Assembly: GCA_019635435.1 (NCBI GenBank)
Contig: JAHBZM010000001.1
Coordinates: 868,001-932,000 of the forward strand
From: Ramlibacter sp.
Lineage (GTDB): Bacteria > Pseudomonadota > Gammaproteobacteria > Burkholderiales > Burkholderiaceae_C
Direction: 5' to 3'
Length of the DNA stretch: 64,000 bases
The translations under genes were made by a program, and so were the position numbers. Below the pieces are notes generated by a model. The model was not told where the DNA came from. It saw nothing but the letters and a program-made list of their open reading frames with translations, and made no database searches. How positions within the stretch are numbered: the stretch's first letter is position 1; each line of letters opens with the position of its first letter. Shown one piece after another: positions 1 to 11,105 of this stretch.

Positions 1-95
1 TCCAGGAAGACCCAGACAAAGCCGTCGCCGGGCGGCTCGGCCGGAATGCTGTCCACAAAACGCAGGCTGTCGGCGGTGAATTCGATGATTTGCAC
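1..95 (-). CDS. partial CDS at left edge (5' end only), possibly CorA-type transporter
   Basis: Read on the minus strand, a GTG codon at 93-95 opens a frame without stops to the window edge. Its 31 codons begin V/M-Q-I-I-E-F-T-A-D-S and run to a G-F-V-W-V-F-L segment. Only the N-terminus is present. The short start followed by a W-x-F-L strand vaguely resembles the N-terminus of CorA-family magnesium transporters, which is recall and not proof. It would be co-directional with hemB and follow it. Start codon and family are both uncertain. Confidence 0.35.
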   Translation of the reverse strand, partial: MQIIEFTADSLRFVDSIPAEPPGDGFVWVFL

Positions 96-124
96 GTGGC
101 CCCCGGGTTTTATGGGTCAAACAG

Positions 125-1242
<1,118 letters not shown>

Positions 1243-1280
1243 CTAATGCGCCTTCTGTCCAGGTAAATGCCGCTGTGCCC

Positions 1281-1309
1281 TTGAAACCGACCGGCCGGTT
1301 TGTTAAATT
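1281..1309 (+). promoter_or_regulatory. sigma70-type promoter ahead of candidate small RNA
   Basis: TTGAAA at 1281-1286 and TAAATT at 1304-1309 are separated by 17 bp, a good match to a sigma70 promoter. The expected start of transcription is about 1311-1316, at or just inside the 5' strand of the long-range helix of the structured element that follows. Confidence 0.55.
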
Positions 1310-1310
1310 A

Positions 1311-1414
1311 GGGGTGGGTGGCTTGCCACTCCCCGCTTTTCCTCCCTGAGCGGGTGCCTTAATGTGTGACAGCAAAAAGGCTTCCCACCCCAGCCTTGTG
1401 CTGGGGTTTTTTTT
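1311..1414 (+). ncRNA. candidate structured small RNA or attenuating leader between hemB and hemJ
   Basis: About 100 nt lie between a plausible promoter and an intrinsic terminator. The 5' GGGGTGGG (1311-1318) is complementary to CCCACCCC (1384-1391). Inside are three local stems: GTGGC/GCCAC (1318-1322/1325-1329), CCCGCT/AGCGGG (1332-1337/1349-1354) and GCCTT/AAGGC (1356-1360/1377-1381). The 3' strand of the closing helix overlaps the 5' arm of the terminator (1388-1394), so the two folds exclude each other. That is the geometry of a riboswitch or attenuator controlling hemJ, but a free-standing sRNA fits equally well. I do not recognise the family; it lacks the SRP, 6S, TPP and FMN signatures. 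Confidence 0.5.
1388..1414 (+). terminator. intrinsic terminator upstream of hemJ
   Basis: CCCCAGC (1388-1394) pairs with GCTGGGG (1400-1406) across a 5-nt loop, followed by eight T residues (1407-1414). It lies 24 bp before the hemJ start and no complete plus-strand gene precedes it. It therefore ends either a small RNA or a conditional leader transcript. Confidence 0.75.
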
Positions 1415-1437
1415 GCCCGGCCCACTACACTGCGGGC

Positions 1438-1866
1438 ATGCTCTGGGTCAAATCACTCCACATCGTCTTTGTCGCCAGCTGGTTCGCGGGGCTGTTCTAC
1501 CTGCCGCGCATCTTTGTCAACCTGGCCCTGGTGCCGCCCGAGTCGATTGCCGAGCGCGAGCGGCTGCTGCTCATGGCGCGCAAGCTGTTTCGTTTCACCA
1601 CGCTGCTGGCCTTTCCGGCGCTGGGCTTTGGCCTGTGGCTGTGGCTGGGCTACGGCATTGGCCGCGGGCCGGGCAATGGCTGGCTGCACGCCAAGCTGGC
1701 GGTGGTCCTGCTGGTCATCGGCTACCACCACGGCTGCGGCGTGATGTTGCGCAAGCTGCAGGCTGGCGAGAGCCGGCGCAGCCACCGCTGGTACCGTTGG
1801 TTCAACGAGATCCCGGTGCTGCTGCTGCTGCTCGCGGTGGTGCTGGTGGTCGTCAAGCCCTTCTGA
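1438..1866 (+). CDS. hemJ: HemJ-type protoporphyrinogen IX oxidase (UPF0093/CopD-like membrane protein)
   Basis: The 142-residue integral membrane protein has about four hydrophobic segments. Its N-terminus (KSLHIVFVASWFAGLFYLPR) matches the HemJ pattern with the conserved His8 and the W-F-A-G-L-F-Y-x-x-R block. Near the C-terminus it carries W-F-N-E-I-P. HemJ oxidises protoporphyrinogen IX to protoporphyrin IX in bacteria lacking HemG or HemY. The ATG at 1438 is preferred; an upstream frame opening at 1366 would read through the terminator. The hemB neighbour supports the haem role. A generic CopD-family label is the alternative. Confidence 0.75.
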   Translation: MLWVKSLHIVFVASWFAGLFYLPRIFVNLALVPPESIAERERLLLMARKLFRFTTLLAFPALGFGLWLWLGYGIGRGPGNGWLHAKLAVVLLVIGYHHGCGVMLRKLQAGESRRSHRWYRWFNEIPVLLLLLAVVLVVVKPF

Positions 1867-1874
1867 CGTGGGCC

Positions 1875-2996
1875 ATGAGTGCCACCCACAAGACCTCGGC
1901 CTGGCCGCTGGCGCTGAGTTACGTGGCGCTGATCGTCTACGCCAGCCTGTACCCGTTTGATGGCTGGCGCGACCAGGGCATCGCGCCCTGGGCCTTTCTG
2001 CCCGCGCCCCTGCCCAAATACTGGACGGGCTTTGACGTGGCTGCCAATCTGGCCGGCTATGGCCCGCTGGGGGTGTTGCTGGCGCTGAGCGCCATGCGCC
2101 GCGGCGGCTGGACCGGCGTGCGCGCGGTCACGCTGGCCACGCTGGCGGCCGCGGCGCTGTCGCTGTCGATGGAAATGCTGCAAAGCTACCTGCCGTCGCG
2201 GGTGGCGTCCAATGTGGACCTGGCCCTCAACATCCTGGGCGCCTGGCTGGGCGCGGTGCTGGCCTGGGCGCTGGAAAAACTGGGCGTCATCGCGCGCTGG
2301 AGCCGCTTTCGCGAGCGCTGGTTCGTGCAGGATGCGCGCGGCGCGCTGGTGCTGCTCGCGCTGTGGCCCGTGGCCCTGCTGTTCCCGGCTGCAGTGCCCT
2401 TCGGCCTGGGGCAGGTGCTGGAGCGGCTGGAGTTTGGCCTCACCGAGTGGCTGGCCGACACGCCGTTCCTGGAGTGGCTGCCGGTGCGTGACGTGGAACT
2501 TCAACCCCTGGTGCCCGGCGTGGAACTGCTGTGCGTGCTACTGGGCGCGCTGATTCCCGTCCTGCTGGGCTACTGCGTGATCCGGCCCGCGGCCCGGCGC
2601 CTGCTGTTCATGCTGGCCGTGATCCTGGTGGGCACCGGCGCCACGGCCCTGTCGGCTGCGCTGAGCTGGGGGCCGTCCCACGCCTGGGCCTGGCTGGGCG
2701 TGGCCGAGCGGGCCGGGCTGGTCGCCGGCATGGTGGTGGGGCTGCTGCTGCTGCCGCTGCCGCGGCGCGGCAGCGCGGCCCTGCTGCTGCTGGCGCTGGT
2801 GGTCCACCTGAGCCTGCTGAACCAGGCCCCGGCCAGTGCCTACTTTGCGCAGACCCTGCAGACCTGGGAGCAGGGCCGCTTTATCCGTTTCAACGGCCTG
2901 GCCCAGTGGCTGGGCTGGCTCTGGCCTTATGCGGCCCTGGTGTATGTGCTGGTGCGGGTGTCGCGCAGCGAGGCCAAAACTAGAATGGGTGCATGA
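1875..2996 (+). CDS. VanZ-like multi-spanning membrane protein
   Basis: 373 residues, about ten hydrophobic segments. The first 120 residues look like a VanZ domain: an acidic/aromatic loop after the first helix (YASLYPFDGW), then N-L-A-G-Y-G-P-L-G, and M-E-M-L-Q-S-Y-L-P-S-R with N-V-D-L-A-L-N-I-L-G. VanZ-like proteins are membrane proteins of mostly unknown biochemical role; the original VanZ gives low-level teicoplanin resistance. The C-terminal half has further helices that I cannot assign. It starts 8 bp after hemJ and its stop overlaps the next start (ATGA), so the genes are probably cotranscribed. Confidence 0.7.
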   Translation: MSATHKTSAWPLALSYVALIVYASLYPFDGWRDQGIAPWAFLPAPLPKYWTGFDVAANLAGYGPLGVLLALSAMRRGGWTGVRAVTLATLAAAALSLSMEMLQSYLPSRVASNVDLALNILGAWLGAVLAWALEKLGVIARWSRFRERWFVQDARGALVLLALWPVALLFPAAVPFGLGQVLERLEFGLTEWLADTPFLEWLPVRDVELQPLVPGVELLCVLLGALIPVLLGYCVIRPAARRLLFMLAVILVGTGATALSAALSWGPSHAWAWLGVAERAGLVAGMVVGLLLLPLPRRGSAALLLLALVVHLSLLNQAPASAYFAQTLQTWEQGRFIRFNGLAQWLGWLWPYAALVYVLVRVSRSEAKTRMGA

Positions 2997-3331
2997 GTGC
3001 CGACCCGTCCTACTACCAACGCCACATCTTCTTCTGCCTGAACGAGCGGAAAAACGGCGAAGACTGCTGTGCCCACCACCAGGCCCAGGCGGCCTTTGAC
3101 CGCTGCAAGGCGCAGGTGCGCGCCCTGGGCCTGTCCGGGCCCGGCCAGGTGCGGGTGAACAAGGCGGGCTGCCTTGACCGCTGCGCGGCCGGCCCGGTCG
3201 CCGTGGTCTACCCCGAGGCGGTCTGGTACACCTATGTGGACGAGCACGACATCGACGAAATCGTCACGTCGCACCTGCAGAAGGGCGAGGTGGTCGAACG
3301 CCTGCTCACGCCGCCGCACCTGGGGCGCTGA
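2993..3331 (+). CDS. (2Fe-2S) ferredoxin domain protein, thioredoxin-like fold
   Basis: 112 residues beginning YYQRHIFFCLNER and carrying four likely cluster ligands: Cys in FFCLN, Cys in EDCC, Cys in KAGCLDRC and the final Cys of that motif. The order C...C...GCLDRC followed by G-P-V-A-V-V-Y-P-E is typical of the thioredoxin-like 2Fe-2S ferredoxin family (as in the NuoE C-terminal domain and Aquifex ferredoxin). It probably acts as a small cytosolic electron carrier, partner unknown. Its ATG overlaps the preceding stop. Confidence 0.8.
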   Translation: MSADPSYYQRHIFFCLNERKNGEDCCAHHQAQAAFDRCKAQVRALGLSGPGQVRVNKAGCLDRCAAGPVAVVYPEAVWYTYVDEHDIDEIVTSHLQKGEVVERLLTPPHLGR

Positions 3332-3335
3332 CGCC

Positions 3336-3965
3336 GTGAACGCGCAGACCGAGCGTTTCAGCCTCGCCGGGCCCGCGGGCGCCATCGAGGCGCTGCGCGA
3401 CTCGCCCGCTGCCGGGGCCACCGTGCGCGGCACCGCGGTCATTGCCCATCCACACCCGCTGTTTGGCGGCACCATGGACAACAAGGTGGTGCAGACGCTG
3501 GCGCGCGCCTTTGTCCAGTGTGGCTGGGTCGCGCTGCGCTTCAACTTCAGGGGCGTGGGCGCCAGCGCCGGCACGCACGACGAGGGCCGGGGTGAGGTGG
3601 ACGACCTGCTGGCCGTGGTCCATGGCGCCGCCGCCAGCGGGCCGCTGGCGCTCGCGGGCTTCTCCTTCGGCGCCTTTGTCACCTGTGGCGCGCTCGCGCG
3701 CCTGCTGCCCGACCGGGAGGTCGCGAGCCTGGTGCTGGTGGGCACCGCGGCCTCGCGCTTCAGCGTGCCGGCCTTGCCGTCGCAGGTGCTGGAGCGCGCT
3801 CTGGTCGTGCATGGCGAGACCGACGACACCGTGCCGCTGGCCGCCGTGATGGACTGGGCCCGGCCACAGTCACTGCCTGTTACCGTGGTTCCTGGTGGCG
3901 GGCACTTCTTTCACGGACAATTGCCGCTTCTGAAAAATCTGGTGGTTCGCCACCTCTGTTCCTGA
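3336..3965 (+). CDS. alpha/beta hydrolase (dienelactone-hydrolase-like, substrate unknown)
   Basis: The 209-residue single-domain hydrolase starts at GTG 3336, four bases after the previous stop. The oxyanion-region motif AHPHPLFGGTMDNK, the nucleophile elbow G-F-S-F-G (Ser110), Asp163/164 in H-G-E-T-D-D-T-V-P and His190 in G-G-G-H-F-F-H complete a catalytic triad. This pattern is typical of small cytosolic hydrolases next to 2Fe-2S ferredoxin-like genes in betaproteobacteria. Substrate cannot be told. Probably in one operon with the two upstream genes. Confidence 0.8.
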   Translation: MNAQTERFSLAGPAGAIEALRDSPAAGATVRGTAVIAHPHPLFGGTMDNKVVQTLARAFVQCGWVALRFNFRGVGASAGTHDEGRGEVDDLLAVVHGAAASGPLALAGFSFGAFVTCGALARLLPDREVASLVLVGTAASRFSVPALPSQVLERALVVHGETDDTVPLAAVMDWARPQSLPVTVVPGGGHFFHGQLPLLKNLVVRHLCS

Positions 3966-3975
3966 TTCCCCCCTC

Positions 3976-5169
3976 ATGACCCTGACACGCACACTGCAGG
4001 CGCTGGCCGCGCCATTCCTGGCGCTGGCTTGCAGCCTCGCCTCCGCCCAGATGCCACAACCCCCCGAGATCGCCGCGCGCAGTTACCTGCTGCTCGACGT
4101 CACGGCCAACCAGGTGCTGGCGGCCAAGGAGATTGACACGCCGGTCGAGCCCGCGTCGCTGACCAAGCTCATGACGCAGTACCTCGTGTTTGGCGCGCTC
4201 AAGTCCAAGAAGATCGACCTGCAGCAGACCCTGTCCGTGAGCGTGCGGGCCTGGAAGATGCCCGGATCGCGCATGTTCATCGACCCGAAGATGCAGGTGC
4301 CGGTGGACGACCTGATCAAGGGCATGATCGTGCAGTCCGGCAATGACGCCACCGTGGCGCTGGCCGAGGGCGTGGGCGGCAGCGTCGAGCGTTTCGTGCA
4401 GCTCATGAACGAGCAGGCGCTGGCGCTGGGCATGAAGGCCACCACGTACAAGAACCCCGAAGGCCTGACCGAGCCGGGGCACACCACCACGGCGCGCGAC
4501 CTGAGCATCCTGGCCACGCGGCTGATGCACGACTTTCCCGAGTACCTGCATTACTACTCGATCCGCAAATACCGCTACCCCGGCACGCCGGCGGCCAACG
4601 ACACCAACCGCAACCTGCTGCTGTTCCGCGACCCCTCGGTCGATGGCCTGAAGACCGGGCACACCGACGCCGCCGGCTACTGCCTGATCGCCACGGCCAG
4701 GCGCGACTTCCCGAACCTCGCGCCCGCCGGCGCGGCCGGCGCAATGGGGGGTGGGCGCCGCCTGCTGTCGGTGGTGCTGGGCACCGCGAGCGAGAACGCT
4801 CGCGCCAACGAGTCGCAGAAGCTCCTGAACTGGGGTTACACCGCGTTCGAGGCGGTCAAGCTGTTTGACGCCAACCAGCCCGTGGTGACGCCCGATGTGT
4901 GGAAGGGCGCCCAGAGCACGCTCAAGATCGGGCTGCCACAGGCCATAGTGGTGGCAGTGCCGGCAGGCACGGCCGGCAAGATCAAGACCCAGGTGGCGCG
5001 GCCCGATCCGCTGGTGGCGCCGTTCGTGCGCGGGCAGACCGTGGCCACGCTGAAGGTGCTGGCCAATGACCAGCCGCTGCTGGACGTGCCGCTGGTGGCC
5101 CTGGAGTCGGTGGACCAGGCGGGCTTGCTGGGCCGCGCCTGGGACGGGATCCGGCTCTGGATCAAATAA
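3976..5169 (+). CDS. dacA: D-alanyl-D-alanine carboxypeptidase (PBP5/6 type)
   Basis: Trims the terminal D-Ala from peptidoglycan pentapeptides in the periplasm. The 397-residue precursor has a signal peptide ending near ASAQ (residue 25). It also has the three S11-family motifs: S-L-T-K (Ser61, Lys64), S-G-N (121-123) and K-T-G (226-228). A C-terminal beta domain precedes an amphipathic tail (A-W-D-G-I-R-L-W-I-K) that would anchor it to the inner membrane. A G/A-rich insertion near residues 245-262 is unusual. dacA versus dacC naming is a guess. The start lies 10 bp after the hydrolase stop. Confidence 0.92.
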   Translation: MTLTRTLQALAAPFLALACSLASAQMPQPPEIAARSYLLLDVTANQVLAAKEIDTPVEPASLTKLMTQYLVFGALKSKKIDLQQTLSVSVRAWKMPGSRMFIDPKMQVPVDDLIKGMIVQSGNDATVALAEGVGGSVERFVQLMNEQALALGMKATTYKNPEGLTEPGHTTTARDLSILATRLMHDFPEYLHYYSIRKYRYPGTPAANDTNRNLLLFRDPSVDGLKTGHTDAAGYCLIATARRDFPNLAPAGAAGAMGGGRRLLSVVLGTASENARANESQKLLNWGYTAFEAVKLFDANQPVVTPDVWKGAQSTLKIGLPQAIVVAVPAGTAGKIKTQVARPDPLVAPFVRGQTVATLKVLANDQPLLDVPLVALESVDQAGLLGRAWDGIRLWIK

Positions 5170-5205
5170 AAGTGTGATTACCCACTAACTTTCAAAGCGT
5201 CCCCA

Positions 5206-5234
5206 TTGCGGGATTTCCCTTGGGAAGCTATACT
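5206..5234 (+). promoter_or_regulatory. sigma70 promoter of the rpsL (str) operon
   Basis: TTGCGG (5206-5211) and TATACT (5229-5234) stand 17 bp apart, with transcription expected near 5241. This leaves a leader of about 80 nt before rpsL. The spacing and the lack of any other good match between dacA and rpsL make this the likely str-operon promoter. Confidence 0.7.
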
Positions 5235-5272
5235 GGAAAGCTTTTCCGCTTTTGGGGCGGGAAATTTGTGTG

Positions 5273-5289
5273 CCCCGCGCATCGCGGGG
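5273..5289 (+). promoter_or_regulatory. leader hairpin before rpsL
   Basis: CCCCGCG and CGCGGGG pair perfectly around a CAT loop, followed by a T-rich but interrupted run (5290-5298). This is a possible weak attenuator or a structure for feedback control by a ribosomal protein. No function is shown by the sequence alone. Confidence 0.45.
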
Positions 5290-5322
5290 ATTTGTTTTCA
5301 GACGTTTAGGGACGTTTTATCA

Positions 5323-5700
5323 ATGCCAACCATTAACCAGCTCGTGCGCCAGGGTCGGGAGGTCGAAAAGATCAACTCGAAAAGCCCGGCCATGGAAAAC
5401 TCGCCGCAGCGCCGCGGCGTGTGTACCCGTGTGTACACCACCACCCCGAAGAAGCCCAACTCGGCGCTTCGCAAGGTGGCCAAGGTCCGCCTGACCAACG
5501 GCTTCGAAGTCATTTCCTACATCGGCGGCGAAGGCCACAACCTGCAGGAGCACTCCGTGGTGCTGGTGCGCGGTGGCCGTGTCAAGGACTTGCCCGGTGT
5601 GCGTTACCACATCGTGCGCGGTTCGCTGGACCTGCAGGGCGTGAAAGACCGCAAGCAGTCCCGCTCCAAGTACGGCGCCAAGCGCCCGAAGAAAGCGTAA
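5323..5700 (+). CDS. rpsL: 30S ribosomal protein S12
   Basis: 125 residues, usual length. The protein sits at the decoding centre of the small subunit; the block [12 protein letters not shown] holds the lysine whose mutation gives streptomycin resistance, and here it is the wild-type lysine. I chose the ATG at 5323 ([13 protein letters not shown]); the longer in-frame opening from 5206 overlaps the promoter. First gene of the str cluster. Confidence 0.98.
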   Translation: MPTINQLVRQGREVEKINSKSPAMENSPQRRGVCTRVYTTTPKKPNSALRKVAKVRLTNGFEVISYIGGEGHNLQEHSVVLVRGGRVKDLPGVRYHIVRGSLDLQGVKDRKQSRSKYGAKRPKKA

Positions 5701-5841
5701 TTTTCCTGTCGTCAATTGGTGCTTGAATTGCCCTGGCAGGCAAATCAGGCGTAGTGACCCGCTGTTGGGTCGAGTAAGTGAGGGTCCTGAATGGCTCTCG
5801 CGGTACCTGCAAGGGTGCCAACTGAAGCAAAGAGGTGAAAA

Positions 5842-6315
5842 ATGCCACGTCGTCGCGAAGTCCCTAAACGTGAAATCCTGCCGGATCCCAAGTTCGGCAA
5901 TGTCGAGCTCTCCAAGTTCATGAACGTGATCATGGAAGGCGGCAAGAAGGCGGTTGCCGAGCGCATCATTTACGGTGCGCTCGACTTCATCGAGAAGAAG
6001 AACCCCGGCAAGGACCCGCTGGAAGCGTTCGTGATCGCCATCAACAACGTCAAGCCCATGGTCGAGGTCAAGTCCCGCCGGGTTGGCGGCGCGAACTACC
6101 AGGTGCCCGTCGAAGTGCGCCCCGTGCGCCGTCTGGCCCTGTCGATGCGCTGGATCAAGGAAGCCGCCCGCAAACGCGGCGAGAAGTCCATGGCCCTGCG
6201 CCTGGCCAACGAACTGATGGAAGCCACGGAAGGCCGTGGCGGTGCCATGAAGAAGCGTGACGAAGTGCACCGCATGGCCGAAGCCAACAAGGCATTCAGC
6301 CACTTCCGCTTCTAA
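5842..6315 (+). CDS. rpsG: 30S ribosomal protein S7
   Basis: 157 residues. Primary 16S rRNA-binding protein that organises the head of the 30S subunit. Begins [19 protein letters not shown], the standard S7 N-terminus, and ends in the K-A-F-S-H-F-R-F tail. AAAGAGGTGAAAA directly upstream is a strong ribosome binding site. The 141-bp gap after rpsL has no gene. In E. coli S7 is the repressor of the str operon; whether that holds here cannot be told. Confidence 0.98.
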   Translation: MPRRREVPKREILPDPKFGNVELSKFMNVIMEGGKKAVAERIIYGALDFIEKKNPGKDPLEAFVIAINNVKPMVEVKSRRVGGANYQVPVEVRPVRRLALSMRWIKEAARKRGEKSMALRLANELMEATEGRGGAMKKRDEVHRMAEANKAFSHFRF

Positions 6316-6337
6316 GAACCGTCCCCATATGGAAAAC

Positions 6338-6357
6338 GGGCCCGCCACGAGCGGGCC
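6338..6357 (+). promoter_or_regulatory. GC-rich hairpin between rpsG and fusA
   Basis: GGCCCGC (6339-6345) pairs with GCGGGCC (6351-6357) around CACGA, followed by TGTCCCCTTTT. The T-run is short and interrupted, so it is at most a leaky terminator that would set the rpsG:fusA ratio, or an RNA processing or stability element. Confidence 0.45.
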
Positions 6358-6383
6358 TGTCCCCTTTTCAACGAAAGATCATC

Positions 6384-8486
6384 ATGGCTCGCAAAACGCC
6401 CATTGAGCGCTATCGCAACATCGGTATCTCGGCCCACATTGACGCCGGCAAGACCACCACGACCGAGCGCATTCTTTTCTACACCGGCGTGAACCACAAG
6501 ATTGGTGAAGTGCACGACGGCGCGGCCACCATGGACTGGATGGAGCAGGAGCAGGAGCGTGGCATCACGATCACTTCCGCTGCGACCACCTGCTTCTGGA
6601 AGGGCATGGACATGTCCTTCCCCGAGCACCGCATCAACATCATCGACACCCCCGGCCACGTGGACTTCACCATCGAGGTGGAGCGTTCCATGCGCGTGCT
6701 GGACGGCGCCTGCATGGTGTACTGCGCCGTGGGTGGCGTGCAGCCCCAGTCGGAAACCGTCTGGCGCCAGGCCAACAAGTACAAGGTGCCGCGCCTGGCC
6801 TTCGTGAACAAGATGGACCGCACCGGCGCCAATTTCTTCAAGGTCGTGGACCAGATGAAGCTGCGCCTGAAGGCCAACCCCGTGCCCATCGTGATCCCGA
6901 TCGGCGCCGAGGAAAACTTCAAGGGCGTGGTTGACCTGCGCAAGATGAAGGCCATCATCTGGGACGAAGCGTCCCAGGGCATGAAGTTCACCTTCGAGGA
7001 GATTCCCGCCGACCTGCTGGAAACCGCCAAGGAATGGCGCGAGAAGATGGTCGAGGCGGCTGCCGAGGCCTCCGAAGAGCTGATGAACAAGTACCTGGAA
7101 GAAGGTGACCTGTCGGAAGACGAGATCACCCAGGGCCTGCGCACGCGTGCCATCGCCTGCGAGATCCAGCCCATGCTCTGCGGTACCGCGTTCAAGAACA
7201 AGGGTGTGCAGCGCATGCTGGACGCCGTGATCGAACTCATGCCTTCGCCGCTGGATGTGCCTCCGGTCCCCGGCTTCGACGAAGACGAGAAGGAAACGAC
7301 CCGCAAGGCTGACGACAACGAGAAGTTCTCGGCGCTGGCCTTCAAGCTGATGACCGACCCGTTCGTGGGCCAGCTCACGTTCGTGCGCGTTTACTCGGGC
7401 GTGCTGTCCAAGGGCGACACGGTCTACAACCCGGTGCGCGGCAAGAAGGAGCGCATTGGCCGCATCGTGCAGATGCACGCCAACAACCGCCTGGAAGTCG
7501 ACGAAATCCGCGCTGGCGACATCGCTGCCTGCGTGGGCCTGAAGGACGTGACCACGGGCGAAACCCTGTGCGATCCGACCGCCATCGTGACGCTGGAGCG
7601 CATGGTGTTCCCCGAGCCCGTGATCCGCCAGGCCGTGGAACCCAAGACCAAGGCCGACCAGGAAAAGATGGGCATCGCGCTGTCGCGCCTGGCCAATGAA
7701 GACCCGTCGTTCCGCGTCAATACCGACGAGGAATCGGGCCAGACCATCATTGGCGGCATGGGCGAGCTCCACCTTGAAATCATCGTGGACCGCATGAAGC
7801 GCGAGTTCGGCGTGGAAGCCAACGTGGGCAAGCCCCAGGTGGCTTACCGCGAAACCATCCGCAAGACCGTGGAAGACGCTGAAGGCAAGTTCGTGCGCCA
7901 GTCGGGCGGCAAGGGCCAGTACGGCCACGTGGTGCTCAAGATCGAGCCGAACGAGCCGGGCAAGGGCATCGAGTTTGTTGACGCCATCAAGGGCGGCGTG
8001 GTGCCGCGCGAATTCATTCCCGCGGTGGAAAAGGGCATCAACGAAGCCGTCACGCAGGGCGTGCTGGCCGGTTACCCGGTGGTGGACGTCAAGGTGACGC
8101 TGCATTTCGGCTCGTACCACGATGTGGACTCGAACGAACTCGCGTTCAAGATGGCTGCCATTTTCGGCTTCAAGGAAGGCGCCAAGAAGGCCGGCCCGGT
8201 CATTCTCGAACCCATGATGTCGGTCGAGGTGGAGACGCCCGAGGACTACGCCGGCAACGTGATGGGCGACCTGTCGTCGCGTCGCGGTATGGTGCAGGGC
8301 ATGGACGACATGGTCGGTGGCGGCAAGGCCATCAAGGCCGAAGTGCCGCTGTCCGAGATGTTCGGCTACTCGACCACACTGCGCTCGATGTCGCAGGGCC
8401 GCGCCACCTACACGATGGAGTTCAAGCACTACGCTGAAGCTCCCCGCAACGTGGCTGAGGCCATCGTCGCGGCTCGCGCGAAGTAA
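6384..8486 (+). CDS. fusA: translation elongation factor G
   Basis: 700-residue GTPase that drives ribosomal translocation and, with ribosome recycling factor, subunit splitting. G-domain motifs are all present: A-H-I-D-A-G-K-T-T (P-loop), R-G-I-T-I (switch I), D-T-P-G-H-V-D-F and N-K-M-D-R. Domains II to V follow at normal length, ending [10 protein letters not shown]. Start [18 protein letters not shown] is standard. Third gene of the str cluster, 68 bp after rpsG. Confidence 0.98.
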   Translation: MARKTPIERYRNIGISAHIDAGKTTTTERILFYTGVNHKIGEVHDGAATMDWMEQEQERGITITSAATTCFWKGMDMSFPEHRINIIDTPGHVDFTIEVERSMRVLDGACMVYCAVGGVQPQSETVWRQANKYKVPRLAFVNKMDRTGANFFKVVDQMKLRLKANPVPIVIPIGAEENFKGVVDLRKMKAIIWDEASQGMKFTFEEIPADLLETAKEWREKMVEAAAEASEELMNKYLEEGDLSEDEITQGLRTRAIACEIQPMLCGTAFKNKGVQRMLDAVIELMPSPLDVPPVPGFDEDEKETTRKADDNEKFSALAFKLMTDPFVGQLTFVRVYSGVLSKGDTVYNPVRGKKERIGRIVQMHANNRLEVDEIRAGDIAACVGLKDVTTGETLCDPTAIVTLERMVFPEPVIRQAVEPKTKADQEKMGIALSRLANEDPSFRVNTDEESGQTIIGGMGELHLEIIVDRMKREFGVEANVGKPQVAYRETIRKTVEDAEGKFVRQSGGKGQYGHVVLKIEPNEPGKGIEFVDAIKGGVVPREFIPAVEKGINEAVTQGVLAGYPVVDVKVTLHFGSYHDVDSNELAFKMAAIFGFKEGAKKAGPVILEPMMSVEVETPEDYAGNVMGDLSSRRGMVQGMDDMVGGGKAIKAEVPLSEMFGYSTTLRSMSQGRATYTMEFKHYAEAPRNVAEAIVAARAK

Positions 8487-8682
8487 GGTCCGCCCCGGGG
8501 GCGCTCTGCGCTTTCCCCTCAGGGGGGGCATCACCAGCAGTCCGGCCAAGGCCGTTCTGCGGTGATTGCCGGAAAAGAGTTCTGTCTTCGGCGCCCCTCT
8601 TTGGGGTTGGCCCGCTGCCCGTGGCGAGGCCTCTGCCGGAGACGTTAAACAGTCACGGGAATTGCTCTTTGGAGAAATTGAA
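8487..8682 (+). promoter_or_regulatory. untranslated gap and leader between fusA and tuf
   Basis: 196 bp without a supported gene. It is rich in C-run/G-run pairs (for example GCCCC with GGGGGC after 8490, and GCCCCTC with GGGGTTGGC near 8601-8622) that can form hairpins and resemble the C/G-rich intergenic repeats of Comamonadaceae. A Shine-Dalgarno TTGGAGAAA precedes tuf. No convincing promoter was found. Confidence 0.35.
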
Positions 8683-9873
<1,191 letters not shown>

Positions 9874-9879
9874 GCAGCC

Positions 9880-10194
9880 ATGTCCACCAAGCAGAAAATC
9901 CGCATCCGCCTGAAGGCGTTCGACTACAAGCTGATTGACCAGTCGGCCGCCGAGATCGTTGACACGGCCAAGCGCACCGGCGCCATCGTCAAGGGCCCCG
10001 TGCCCCTGCCCACGCGCATGAAGCGTTTCGACATCCTGCGTTCGCCGCACGTCAACAAGTCCAGCCGCGACCAGTTCGAGATCCGCACCCACCAGCGCCT
10101 GATGGACATCGTCGACCCGACGGACAAGACCGTGGACGCCCTGATGAAGCTGGACCTGCCGGCCGGCGTCGACGTCGAAATCAAGTTGCAGTAA
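9880..10194 (+). CDS. rpsJ: 30S ribosomal protein S10
   Basis: 104 residues. Head protein of the 30S subunit; in E. coli it is also NusE, part of antitermination complexes. Standard sequence from [15 protein letters not shown] to DVEIKLQ. It starts six bases after tuf and belongs transcriptionally with the str cluster, because a separate strong promoter follows before rplC. Confidence 0.98.
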   Translation: MSTKQKIRIRLKAFDYKLIDQSAAEIVDTAKRTGAIVKGPVPLPTRMKRFDILRSPHVNKSSRDQFEIRTHQRLMDIVDPTDKTVDALMKLDLPAGVDVEIKLQ

Positions 10195-10245
10195 ACGGGT
10201 TTCAGGGGCGTCAAAGCCCTTGGTCCTCGAGAAATGAGCGCGGAC

Positions 10246-10274
10246 TTGCTGAAAGGCAAAGTCCGCGTTATAAT
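10246..10274 (+). promoter_or_regulatory. strong sigma70 promoter of the rplC (S10) operon
   Basis: TTGCTG (10246-10251) and a perfect TATAAT (10269-10274) with 17-bp spacing. Transcription should begin near 10281, giving a leader of about 140 nt to rplC that contains a GCCCG/GGGC stem at 10285-10300. It divides the S10 operon so that rpsJ is upstream of this promoter. Confidence 0.8.
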
Positions 10275-10421
10275 TTCAGGCTTCGCCCGAATTGGGCGGG
10301 CAAAAACCGTCTGCGATGCGGGCGGGTTTATCAACCTTCTTTCGCATGGGTTCGTGGTTTTCACGGGCACGAAACGCTGGCGCCAATTGAAGTGGCAGCG
10401 GTGAAAGTTTTGGAGAAACAA

Positions 10422-11105
10422 ATGAGTCTGAGCAACTCCCTGGGGTTGCTGGGCCGCAAGGTGGGCATGATGCGCCTGTTCACCGATGATGGGGACGCAG
10501 TTCCTGTCACGGTGGTGGATGTGTCCAACAACCGAGTGACCCAGGTCAAAACCCAAGAGAACGATGGCTACGTGGCCCTGCAGGTCACGTTCGGTGCGCG
10601 CAAAGCTTCGCGCGTGACCAAGCCCGCCGCCGGCCACCTTGCCAAGGCAGGTGTCGAAGCCGGTGAAATCATCCAGGAATTCCGTGTGACGGCCGACACC
10701 GCTGCCAAGTACGCAGCCGGTGCCACGGTGCCTGTCGCCGACCTGTTCGTCGTGGGCCAGAAGGTGGATGTGCAGGGCACGACCATCGGCAAGGGCTACG
10801 CCGGCACCATCAAGCGTCACCACATGAGCTCGCAGCGCGCGTCGCACGGCAACAGCCGTTCGCACAACGTGCCCGGCTCGATCGGCATGGCGCAGGACCC
10901 CGGCCGCGTGTTCCCTGGCAAGCGCATGACGGGCCACCTGGGCGACGATACGGTCACCACGCAGAACCTGGACGTGATCCGCATTGATGAAGCCCGCCAG
11001 CTGCTGCTGATCAAGGGCGCGGTTCCGGGCTCCAAGGGTGGCTTCGTGACCGTGCGTCCCGCCATCAAGGCCAAGCCGCAAGCTGCTGACAAGGGAGCGA
11101 AGTAA
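10422..11105 (+). CDS. rplC: 50S ribosomal protein L3
   Basis: 227 residues. Early-assembly protein near the peptidyl-transferase centre. The conserved [13 protein letters not shown] block and F-P-G-K-R-M-x-G-H are visible; the Q of the A-Q-D-P-G-R-V-F segment is the residue methylated in E. coli L3. Start ATG 10422 ([17 protein letters not shown]) follows TTGGAGAAAC. The frame open from 10392 lies in the leader. Confidence 0.98.
   Translation: MSLSNSLGLLGRKVGMMRLFTDDGDAVPVTVVDVSNNRVTQVKTQENDGYVALQVTFGARKASRVTKPAAGHLAKAGVEAGEIIQEFRVTADTAAKYAAGATVPVADLFVVGQKVDVQGTTIGKGYAGTIKRHHMSSQRASHGNSRSHNVPGSIGMAQDPGRVFPGKRMTGHLGDDTVTTQNLDVIRIDEARQLLLIKGAVPGSKGGFVTVRPAIKAKPQAADKGAK

Noticed and set aside
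1311..1414. 6S RNA, 4.5S SRP RNA or TPP riboswitch
   Set aside because: Lacks the GGAAGG-AGCAGCC SRP core, is too short and differently folded for 6S, and does not contain the TPP CTGAGA plus ACCTGATCTGG core.
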